Assembly: GCA_031367285.1 (NCBI GenBank)
Contig: JANLPN010000403.1
Coordinates: forward strand, 1 to 64,000
Direction of reading: 5' to 3'
Source: CAISIP01 sp031367285
GTDB taxonomy: Bacteria; Pseudomonadota; Gammaproteobacteria; Burkholderiales; Burkholderiaceae_C
Length of the DNA stretch: 64,000 nt
Below the pieces are notes generated by a model. That model was given only the letters and a program-made list of their open reading frames with translations. It had not been told where the DNA came from and searched no databases. Positions 44,671 to 53,100 of the stretch are shown in pieces. Both the position numbers and the translations under genes were made by a program. Every line of letters starts with the position of its first letter. Positions within the stretch are counted from its first letter, which is position 1.

Positions 44671-45198
44671 ATGGAAACATTAGACAAGTTTGACGTGGGT
44701 ATCTTGAATGAGTTACAGGCCGATGGGCGTTTGACCAACGCAGAGCTTGCGCAGCGTGTGGGTCTGAGCGCGGCACCGTGCTGGCGGCGTGTGCGCGCGC
44801 TGGAAGAAAGCGGCTTCATTACCGGCTACCGCGCGGAAATCAACCGGCGCAAGATCGGGCTGGGAGTACTGGCCTTCGTGCGCCTTGACGCCGAACGCAA
44901 CACCGGCGACGGGACCCGGCTACTGGAAGAGGCCATCAGGAAGTTACCAGAGGTTATCGCCTGCCATTACATCAGCGGCACCGGAACTTTCGAGTTGCAG
45001 GTAGTGGCCCAGGATCTGGACAGCTTTTCGCGTTTTGCGTTGGGCAGCCTGATGAACCTGCCCAACGTCAAGGACCTGCACACCAGCTTTTCCCTCGGTG
45101 AAGTCAAAGCCAGCAGTGTTTTGCCGCTGGGCCACCTCGGGCCACGCGCCGGCACCGCTACTTCGGCCAGAACACCCACATCTGCAAAGGCTGCTTGA
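44671..45198 (+). CDS. Lrp/AsnC family transcriptional regulator
   Basis: A 175-residue regulator: an N-terminal helix-turn-helix (LDKFDVGILNELQADGRLTNAELAQRVGLSAAPCWRRV) and a RAM/AsnC effector domain from about residue 65 to 150. It is divergent from the indolepyruvate oxidoreductase gene by 184 bases and probably controls it in response to an amino acid. The C-terminal ~20 residues (GPRAGTATSARTPTSAKAA) lie beyond the usual end of the family and overlap mltA. Confidence 0.9.
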   Translation: METLDKFDVGILNELQADGRLTNAELAQRVGLSAAPCWRRVRALEESGFITGYRAEINRRKIGLGVLAFVRLDAERNTGDGTRLLEEAIRKLPEVIACHYISGTGTFELQVVAQDLDSFSRFALGSLMNLPNVKDLHTSFSLGEVKASSVLPLGHLGPRAGTATSARTPTSAKAA

Positions 45199-46345
45199 GG
45201 CGGCCCGCCACTTCACCCGCCTGCGCGCCCCAACCGGCAAAATAGTCGGCCCGCAGCGCACCCGTAATCGCGCTGCCCGTGTCCTGCGCCAGCACCAGGC
45301 GCTGCAGATCCAGTGTCGGCCCGCTGGAGACAAGCCACACCGGGGTTCCATAAGGAATGCTTTCGCGGTCCACCGCAATCGAGCGCCCCGGCGTCAGCGG
45401 CACGCCTTGTGCACCGCGCGGGCCAAAACCGGCGTCCAAGTCGGACAGGGTTTCTTCACGAAAAAATACCGTGCGCGGATTGCTCCACAACATCTCGTTG
45501 ACCCGCTGAGGGTTTTGCATTACCCAGCCCTTGATGGCGGGCCAGGAAGCTTCACGCACTTGTCCGCGGTCGAGCAACCAGCGGCCCACACTCGCGTATG
45601 GTTGGTCATTGGTGGCGGCAAAAGCCATCCGCACGGTGTGCTGCGCACCGTCGGGCTCGGTGATGCGCAGGCGACCGGAGCCCTGTATCTGCAACACCAG
45701 CGCATCCACCGGGTCGGCCAGCCAGGCTATTTCCTGACCACGCAACGCCGCTTTTGCCTCCGGCAAGGTGTCGATTTCCTGCCGGGTGAACCAGGGTTTG
45801 CGGGTTGCCAGTCCGGGCGGGGGACGGTACAGGGGAATCTGGAAATCAGCTTGCCGGGTCCGCGAGGCCGGCAGCACCGGCTCAAAGTAACTGGTGAGCA
45901 GGCCTTCGGTCACGGCACCATACGGCTCGACGCGGTAGGGCTGCAGGCGCTGCATCATCCACGCACGCTGCTGTGGCCCGGAGGCGAGGCTCAGCAAACG
46001 GATATCCGGGCACAATGGCGCAAATGCGGCGCCGGGCCGCTCGCAGCTTTTGGTCCACGCGTTCCAAGCCTCATACAAAGCGTCGTTGCCAAAGCCGGGC
46101 AACTCCGACCAGCGCACTGGCACCCAGCGGCTTTTTGCCTGCTGAATTACTGGCGGCAGGATTGCCGTCTCATCCGGCGGCGGCGCCGCTGGTACAGCCG
46201 GTACAGCCGGAACCGGTGTGGATGGCGCCACCACTGCGGGCAAGGGCTCGGCGCCGCGCGGTGGCACACCGGCACAGCCAGACAGGATTCCTACAATTAC
46301 CACGGCGGACAATCCGCAAGCACACCACCACGGGAGTCGATTCAT
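45158..46345 (-). CDS. mltA: membrane-bound lytic transglycosylase A
   Basis: A 395-residue lipoprotein that cleaves peptidoglycan glycan strands to anhydro-muropeptides. The lipobox is in VGILSGCAG (Cys near 24), followed by a Pro/Val-rich linker. The MltA domain contains GLLTSYFEPVLPASR, WLADPVDALVLQIQGSGRL and FGPRGAQGVPLTPGRSIAVD. The 3D-domain ending VLAQDTGSAITGALRADYFAG carries the catalytic Asp. ATG 46345 was chosen because the lipoprotein signal starts there. It overlaps lrp by 41 bases at the 3' end. Confidence 0.93.
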   Translation of the reverse strand: MNRLPWWCACGLSAVVIVGILSGCAGVPPRGAEPLPAVVAPSTPVPAVPAVPAAPPPDETAILPPVIQQAKSRWVPVRWSELPGFGNDALYEAWNAWTKSCERPGAAFAPLCPDIRLLSLASGPQQRAWMMQRLQPYRVEPYGAVTEGLLTSYFEPVLPASRTRQADFQIPLYRPPPGLATRKPWFTRQEIDTLPEAKAALRGQEIAWLADPVDALVLQIQGSGRLRITEPDGAQHTVRMAFAATNDQPYASVGRWLLDRGQVREASWPAIKGWVMQNPQRVNEMLWSNPRTVFFREETLSDLDAGFGPRGAQGVPLTPGRSIAVDRESIPYGTPVWLVSSGPTLDLQRLVLAQDTGSAITGALRADYFAGWGAQAGEVAGRLKQPLQMWVFWPK

Positions 46346-46481
46346 GGGTCTGATTTTGCTTGAAGCTCTGGGCGCGGGTGTCTTGCTGGTGCTGATCGTC
46401 TGGTGGACCATGTTCTCGGGCCGGGTCAAGGGAGAATTGCCGCCGGCTCCCGAACCGGACCGGCCCAAGGATTCGCAATGA
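46344..46481 (+). CDS. 45-residue single-pass membrane peptide
   Basis: A short frame encoding an N-terminal hydrophobic helix (about residues 3-24: LILLEALGAGVLLVLIVWW) followed by a hydrophilic tail rich in Pro, Glu and Asp. Its ATG (46344-46346) and the mltA ATG on the other strand (46345-46343) share the bases of a CATG palindrome, so the two genes start back to back with two shared bases. The hydrophobicity pattern and charged tail argue for a real peptide, but I do not recognise a family. It ends in TGA 18 bases before nothing recognisable. Confidence 0.55.
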   Translation: MGLILLEALGAGVLLVLIVWWTMFSGRVKGELPPAPEPDRPKDSQ

Positions 46482-46549
46482 GCGCCACGCCGGGCCGGGC
46501 CGCCCCAAGCAAGCTCGCATCCCAGCCCGTACGGCGGAGGTTACGTATG

Positions 46550-46617
46550 AGCGCCCCCGGCCCTGGCCGCGCCAGGCCCCCTGAGGGGGTGCAAGACAAC
46601 TTGGGAGCGGCCCGACG
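46550..46617 (+). repeat. double-hairpin intergenic repeat, copy 2
   Basis: A 68-base unit starting AGCGCCCCCGG and ending GCCCGACG. It has the same tandem hairpins as the copy at 40692: CCTGG-5-CCAGG (46562-46576) and CCCCC-TGA-GGGGG (46577-46589), then TGCA. The loops differ (CTGCG/CCGCG and CGA/TGA) while stems are identical. It is in the space between the 45-residue gene and the convergent response regulator gene. Confidence 0.75.
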
Positions 46618-46639
46618 GCTTCTCATGGGAAACCGTGCG

Positions 46640-47266
46640 CTACCGGTGTTGTAGAAGGTTGGAAAGCTCGACCGCGGACTTGACGCCCATCTTGTCGAAC
46701 ACGCGCGCGCGATGAACCTCCACCGTTCGCACGCTGATGTCCAGTTGGTCGGCGATCAGTTTGTTGGACAGTCCTCCCGCCACCAGCCCCATGACGGAGC
46801 GCTCCCGCTCGGTCAATTCGGCCAGTTTGCGTTCTACTGCGTGCCGCACAAGCTGCTGGTGCAGAACCAGCCCGGATTGGGCTATGGCCTGCTCGATGCG
46901 GTCCACCAGCGCGTTGTCCGACACCGGTTTTTCGCAAAAATCAAACGCGCCTCGTTTGACCGCATCGACGGCGGTGGGTATGTCCGCATGGCCGGTCAAA
47001 AATATGACCGGCACGCGCTGCGACAAGCCCCGCGCCACCAGCGTCTCGAACAATGCCAGGCCACTCATGCCGGGCATGCGCACGTCCAGCAGCAGGCAAC
47101 ATGGCTGCGTTTGCGTGAACCCGGATCTCAGCATGAGGTCGAACGCCTCGGCACTCTCAAACTCCCGGCTGGGCAGATGGCGTGAGCGCAGCAACCAGGC
47201 CAGCCCGGCACGCACACTCGCGTCGTCATCGACGATAAACACAGTGGCATCGGTTGCGGGTTGCAT
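46640..47266 (-). CDS. FixJ-like two-component response regulator
   Basis: A 208-residue regulator: a receiver domain (acidic pocket Asp13-15, phosphoacceptor Asp61 in LLLDVRMPGM, then FLTGHAD and CEKPVS) and a LuxR-type helix-turn-helix (about 148-200: LTERERSVMGLVAGGLSNKLIADQLDISVRTVEVHR). It belongs to the FixJ/TtrR subgroup. It follows the histidine kinase by 9 bases, and is surely its partner. Target genes are unknown. Confidence 0.92.
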   Translation of the reverse strand: MQPATDATVFIVDDDASVRAGLAWLLRSRHLPSREFESAEAFDLMLRSGFTQTQPCCLLLDVRMPGMSGLALFETLVARGLSQRVPVIFLTGHADIPTAVDAVKRGAFDFCEKPVSDNALVDRIEQAIAQSGLVLHQQLVRHAVERKLAELTERERSVMGLVAGGLSNKLIADQLDISVRTVEVHRARVFDKMGVKSAVELSNLLQHR

Positions 47267-47275
47267 GACGCTATC

Positions 47276-49312
47276 CTACGTTGTGCGTTGCACTGGGTCG
47301 ACCGGAAGCGTAAACCTGAACACGGTGCCTTGTGGGTAGTTGGGCCCGAAAGCCAGAAATCCCCCATGTTGTTCGACCACCGTGCGGCACAGGCTCAGAC
47401 CCAGCCCCATGCCTTCTTGCTTGGTGGTAAAAAATGGTGTGAACAGTTTTTCCGCAACCTCCGCCGTGATGCCGGATCCGGCATCAGCAACCGAAAACTC
47501 CAGCCAGCCGTGGGTATGCGAGGTGCGTTCGCTTGATGCAGCGCGTTTGACCTGTATCAGCAGCACCCGGTCGCGGATCGCCGGTTGGTCCATGGCCTGC
47601 ATCGCGTTACGCGCCAGATTCAGAAGGACCTGCTCCACCATGGTCCGGTCGCATACGATGCGCGGCAAGTCGTCCTCCAGCCTGATATCCATGTGCACTC
47701 CCAGTTTGCGCGCCTGCAGGCTGGCCAGCGGCATGATGGCATCGAGCACCTGTCCCGCGTTCACCGCTTCATGGGCATGTTCCCGGCGCCGCACAAAATC
47801 ATGCACGCTCTTGATGACCTTTCCGGCGCGCTGGGCCTGTTCGGCAATATGGTGCAATGCCTCCTGCAGCAGCACGCTGGAGCCGGATTCATGGTTTTCC
47901 CGCAGCATATTGATCGAACCTGTCGCGTAGCTTGAAATCGCGGCCAGCGGCTGATTGAGTTCGTGGCTGAGCAACGATGCCATTTCGCCCATGGTGGCCA
48001 GGCGCGCGCTGGCCTGAAGCCGCTCCTGCGAGGCGCGTGACAGTTCTTCAACACGACGCTGCTCACTGATGTCCAGAAACGCACTCATCCAGCCGGTCTG
48101 CACGCCTTGGGCATTGATCAGCGGCGCCTCGATGACAAGCACCGAAAACCTCGACCCGTCCTTGCGCATGAAAACCGACTCAAAACCCTCGCGCGGCGGC
48201 GTGCTGCCCCGCAACCTTATGGCCTGGCGCTGCCGGTATTCGTGGGCCAGCTCGGGTGGCCAATAGGGTGTGGCAAGCGCCGGACCGCGCAATTCTTCGG
48301 CGCTGAAACCGACCATCTGGCAAAAAGCAGGGTTGACGTAGGTGGTACGCCCCTGCAAGTCCCGCGCGCGCAAACCGGTAACCAGGGAATCCTCCATGGC
48401 CTTGCGAAAGGCCAGCGCATCCGCCAGCCGCTGCTCGGCCTGCAACCTGCGGCGGGTATCTCGCCCCAGCAAAATCAGCACCGACACCAGCGCGATCATC
48501 ATGGCGGTAACCATGGCCGTCAGAAAATTGGGGAACAGGTCTGGCATGACGCGCCAGCTATCGAGGCGCAACAGCATGGCGGTCCCCGGCAGGTCCAGCA
48601 ACTGGTCGGACGTGAAGGCCCGGTTGCCGCGCCGCGTAACGCCGTGAAAAGCAAGCCGTGTCCCATCGGCCTCCGTGAACGCAACGTCCTGGTTGCGCTC
48701 CAGCTGCCTGGACACCATTTCGGTCAGCATATCGTTCAGGGAATAGGTTGCGACCAGATAACCGGTCAGCGTGCCGGCAGTGTTTAGCGGCAGGCAAAGC
48801 TCCATCACTTCCAGACCCAAGCCATCGTCTTGCTGCAGGAAATAACTGGGCGAATAAGCCGGACCGCTGGCACGCCGGGCATTGGTGCAGGCCAGCAGGA
48901 CATCGGGCTGGGCATTGGCGCGGCCCAGGCGGTCGAACACGGCAGCGCGAAACCCGGTGTCGGCCAGCGCCAGCGTCTGCAACGCGGCATCGCGCCATTC
49001 GATACGCAACAGCTCGCGGTGCTCGCGCAACAGGTCAGCCGCATTCTGCATCCAGTTGTCGGGGTGGGCCGGCTGGCGCGACTGCAGCGCCTGCAGGCTG
49101 TGCACATTGCGCACCAGCGCGCTGCGGATGTCGCTTACCGCGTTAGTGGTATCACGGTCCAGTCGGTCCTGAACCTGGCTGGCCTCATAACGCCCAGCCA
49201 GCCACATCAGCATCGCCATCAGGGCCGCAAGCAGCACCACCAGCAGCGCCCACAGGAACCAGCGCCGCGTCGCGGACGAGAGCGGGCCGCCCAGGCGTGG
49301 GCTCCAGCGCAT
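47276..49312 (-). CDS. PAS-domain sensor histidine kinase
   Basis: A 678-residue kinase with two transmembrane helices (near 20-40 and 260-280) flanking a ~220-residue periplasmic sensor region, then a PAS/PAC domain (near 300-420), HisKA with LLSHELNQPLAAISSYA, and HATPase_c (NLARNAMQAM, FTPFFTTKQEGMGLGLSL). It resembles FixL/DctB-type kinases. The periplasmic part has no recognised ligand motif. ATG 49312 overlaps the nitrilase stop as TGATG, so the kinase is translated together with the upstream enzyme. Confidence 0.9.
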   Translation of the reverse strand: MRWSPRLGGPLSSATRRWFLWALLVVLLAALMAMLMWLAGRYEASQVQDRLDRDTTNAVSDIRSALVRNVHSLQALQSRQPAHPDNWMQNAADLLREHRELLRIEWRDAALQTLALADTGFRAAVFDRLGRANAQPDVLLACTNARRASGPAYSPSYFLQQDDGLGLEVMELCLPLNTAGTLTGYLVATYSLNDMLTEMVSRQLERNQDVAFTEADGTRLAFHGVTRRGNRAFTSDQLLDLPGTAMLLRLDSWRVMPDLFPNFLTAMVTAMMIALVSVLILLGRDTRRRLQAEQRLADALAFRKAMEDSLVTGLRARDLQGRTTYVNPAFCQMVGFSAEELRGPALATPYWPPELAHEYRQRQAIRLRGSTPPREGFESVFMRKDGSRFSVLVIEAPLINAQGVQTGWMSAFLDISEQRRVEELSRASQERLQASARLATMGEMASLLSHELNQPLAAISSYATGSINMLRENHESGSSVLLQEALHHIAEQAQRAGKVIKSVHDFVRRREHAHEAVNAGQVLDAIMPLASLQARKLGVHMDIRLEDDLPRIVCDRTMVEQVLLNLARNAMQAMDQPAIRDRVLLIQVKRAASSERTSHTHGWLEFSVADAGSGITAEVAEKLFTPFFTTKQEGMGLGLSLCRTVVEQHGGFLAFGPNYPQGTVFRFTLPVDPVQRTT

Positions 49313-50148
49313 CACAACACGCGATGCTCCAGGGCCGGTAGCTGCGAACGGAACTGCCGCAGCCGGGGCCAATCCAGTTCCGCGACATCGACCCCCTCGC
49401 CCTGCGCACGTTCGCACAGGATCGCGCCCCAGGGGTCCACCTGCATCGAATGCCCCCAGGTACGGCGCCCGTTTTCATGCAGTCCCCCCTGCGCCGCAGC
49501 CACCACGTAGGCCAGGTTTTCGATGGCCCGGGCGCGCAGCAATACTTCCCAATGCGCCTGACCGGTGGTCTGGGTAAAGGCACTGGGGACCAGCAACACA
49601 TCGGCGCCGTCGGCCGCATAGCAACGGTAGATCTCCGGGAAACGCAGGTCGTAACAGACACTCATGCCGATCTTCCAGCGCTGCCCGTCGCTGGAGGGAA
49701 GCTCGAAGCTGGCGGGCGCGACGCCGCGCAGCAAAACCCTGGATTCGTCATACCGTTCACGGCCATTGTCAAAACGAAACAGGTGAATCTTGTCGTAGCG
49801 CTGGACACACTCGCCCGAGGGAGAAAATACCAGCGAGCTGTTGAATACACGCGTGCGCTCCGCTTGCGCGGCGCTCACCGGCATGCTGGAGATCGGCAAC
49901 GTGCCGCCCACTATCCAGATGCCGAGCGAGTGTGCCGTCTCAGCAAGGAACTGCTGGATCGGGCCGTCTCCAAATACTTCCTGAACCGCGAGCTTGTCGA
50001 TGTCACGGTGACCCAGCAGACAAAAATATTCAGGCAGCACGGCCAGTTCCGCACCAGCAGCAGCAGCCCGGGTCAACAAGGCCATGGCGCGCTGCAGATT
50101 GCCTTGTACCGACGCCCCCGAAACCATCTGTATCGTGGCTACCTTCAT
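49312..50148 (-). CDS. carbon-nitrogen hydrolase (nitrilase superfamily)
   Basis: A 278-residue amidase of the Nit1/Nit2-like branch. The catalytic triad is Glu40 (LAVLPEYFC), Lys120 (RYDKIHLFRFD) and Cys165 (MSVCYDLRFPEIYR). In this branch, deaminated-glutathione amidase or omega-amidase activity is known; which applies here is not clear. It is coupled at both ends: ATGA with yhdP and TGATG with the kinase. Confidence 0.9.
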   Translation of the reverse strand: MKVATIQMVSGASVQGNLQRAMALLTRAAAAGAELAVLPEYFCLLGHRDIDKLAVQEVFGDGPIQQFLAETAHSLGIWIVGGTLPISSMPVSAAQAERTRVFNSSLVFSPSGECVQRYDKIHLFRFDNGRERYDESRVLLRGVAPASFELPSSDGQRWKIGMSVCYDLRFPEIYRCYAADGADVLLVPSAFTQTTGQAHWEVLLRARAIENLAYVVAAAQGGLHENGRRTWGHSMQVDPWGAILCERAQGEGVDVAELDWPRLRQFRSQLPALEHRVL

Positions 50149-53100
50149 TGCACTTCCCCTGCATTCTTCTCGGTTTTAGTCACGGAGTTCTCGCCCGCCG
50201 CGCCAGTGATCGCCGACCGGCGGTCCACCCGCGTAATCTTTGGATCCAGCCAGCTGCCATCTACATGGAATTCCTGCGTGGCAGCCTCCATCAACGGCCG
50301 GCGCAGGAACAACTGCGCCAGGAATGAACCCAGGCCAATCGCCGGATTGATGGCAGTGGCGATCAGCGACGCGGTGCCGGCGTTGATCTCGGGCACCACC
50401 ACCACTTTGATGTCTTGTGTTTCCTGCGACAAATCTGCCCGTCCGTCCATCAACACAGCCGCATTGACGCCTTTCATCTGCAGGTTGTTGGAGCTCGCGA
50501 TGCCATGGTCGATCTTTACGTCACCGCGGAAAAAGTCAAATGCGAACCCTTCGGTGAAAACATCCCGAAAATCGAGTACCAGGCGCCGCGGCAGGGATTG
50601 CAGGCTCAATACGCCCAGGAGCTTGGCGAGGCCTGGATCAGCCTTCAGGAACTGGCCGTTTTCGATATTGACGCTGAACGCGCCGCCCAGAGACGGGTAA
50701 TCAAGCGACAGCGGCGAGCCGGCCCATGCGACCTGGCCTTCCATGGCCCCTTTACCGCGCCTGACCACGTCTTTCATGCCAAAACGCGTCAGCAGATCGC
50801 CAGAACTGTTGATGTCGAGCCGGAAATTCATGACGGTTCGCCGCGACTCGGGCTGGCCGGCGGTGGGCCGGGGTGCCCCGAGCGGCTGGCCCTGCGCATT
50901 CAATGCGGCCCAGTTCCCGCTGGCGCGGAAAACGGCCTCCGGCGTGATGATGTCGAACTTGTTCAGCCGCCACTCGCGTACACCTCCGTCGCGCGCAACT
51001 GCCGCTGCCCCGCGGTTCACCGCTTCAATCTCCACCCGGCCAAGTTTTTTCCCGCGCAGTTCCAGATCCTCCACCACGACGTCCAGCGCAGGAATGCTTG
51101 CCGGATGGTCATCGAGAAGTGTTTCCACGTCGCTTGCCGACGCCTGTGCCAGCGTGAGCCGGGACAGGCGGGCGAATACGCGGCCCGCGCCACCTACAGC
51201 AGGCTGGCGGTACTCGACATAACCGTTCAGTTCATCGGCATCGAGGTTGGCGCGCCAGTTGATACCGTCGCGCGAACCGCCGATAACCAGGTTGTGCAGT
51301 TTGCGGCCACCGGCGGTTAGCTCGCGCGCACGCACTGCCATGCTGGTGGGCAAATAGTTGCGCGCCGAGATGGTGGTACCCGCCCCTGCTGCCGAAACCA
51401 CGGGGCCGCTGCCGGCTGGATCGGCGCCCGAAAGCTGCGACAGAACGTCGTCCCAGGCGTCGAAGTCGACCTTGCTCATGCTGATATTGGCGACCACCCC
51501 CTCTTCGGGCAACGGCGCGGATTCGTCCGACGCCAGGCCGACGGCAATCGCTCCGCGCAGCACGCGCGGCTCCGGGCCCGACAGGTCACGCACATAGGTG
51601 AGCGAGCCGACCCGCCCCATATCCAGCACCAACTGGTCCTGAAGCCGGACCCGCCCCCCTGGCGCGGCTGCCGGCGACTCGCGCAGCAGCGCTGATTCCA
51701 TTCGCAACGGCATTGCGGCATCGGCGGTCTTGTTCAATGGCGCCGGCAAATTCAACGCCAAACCCACCAGATTGCTGGATACCGAGAATTCGGGCACGCC
51801 GGAGCGCAAGGTCAGTGCTGCAGTGTAGGCGGCGCTGCCGCTGGCATGCTGCGCGAGACGCGCCACAAATCCCAACTCCCGCGCCTGGCGCAGGGCTTCT
51901 ACCGTGGCCACGCCCTGGGCGCGCAAAGACAGGCTGGCGCCCGCCCTTGGCGCCAAGGCGCCAGAGGCAGCGGTCGCCGCCGCAGCAGGTACAGTGCCGC
52001 CATCCAGACGCATATCGCCGCCAAGCATCCTGGCCTGAAACCCGTTCACGCTGAATCCGGCCTCCGAAAAGGCTACTACACCGCGTGCGCGCATCAAGCG
52101 CGGCGCCTCCGCGGAAAGCTGCAGGTCATTGCCCGCAAGCACCACGGTGCCCTGCACGGTTGACTTGTCAAGCATACCCAGCGGCACGTTCGCTTTGAGG
52201 CGCAGCTCGGCATTGCCGGACGTCGTGGCGCGCGCCAGCGTGTTGCCGGTCAACGCCCCCAGCGGGGAGCTGTTGACGACGGAAAGCATTTCAGACAAAG
52301 GGCCACGCGCCTCCAGATTGAGCGCCACGTTGGGTGCCTGCGCCATGTCGGCAATGCTCGCTTCCGCCCGGGTAATCTGCAGCCCGGGTATTCCGACTAT
52401 GGCACCCCGTGCACCCTTGACCTGCATGCTCTTGCGGTCAAAAACCAGATCTCCGGAGAGTTGCGCCAGAGATGGCCATGGCAAGGCGTCGGCCCCCTGG
52501 TAACGCCGCGGCACGTACGCGAAGGCGGCGTTCCTAACCGTGGCGGCAATCAGGAACTCGCCCAGCTTCGGGTTGGCGAAAGGCATGTCGTGCAGATCCC
52601 CTTTGACCTTGAACCTGACGGCGCTCCCCAGGCCGGATTGGACCGCGTCGCGCACATAGTCACGCACGTTCTGGTGCAGGATCAGTGGCAAATACCGGTA
52701 GACCCGGTTTCCCTCGGCGCGGCTCAAGCTGCCCTGCAAATCGAGCACTCCAGGAAAACGTCGGCCGCCACTGGATTTTCGAGGGTCGCTGGTTTGCCAT
52801 TTCAGCTGCAAATCACCATCAGCGTCCGCGTTACTGAAACGCATATTGGAAAGTTGCACCTGAACCTTGTCGCCACCAAGCTGCCATGCCACATCGGTGG
52901 AGAGTTGCGCAAAAGGTATGACCGGATCCTCAAACACGCCGGGCACCGAGATACTGCCGTCCTGCAATCCGACCCTGGCCTTGCCACCCAACTCGGTCAG
53001 TTCAACGTCCACCGTGGCGCCGCTGATTCCGGGGGACCCTATCGCGACCCGCGTTCCCAATGCGGGAGCCGCAGCCGCATGGGCCTGGATATGCAGCTGC

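Noticed and set aside
46548..46654. 35-codon frame with a GGAGG box through repeat copy 2
   Set aside because: The peptide is just the translated repeat and then runs into the convergent response-regulator gene; the other repeat copy has no matching frame.
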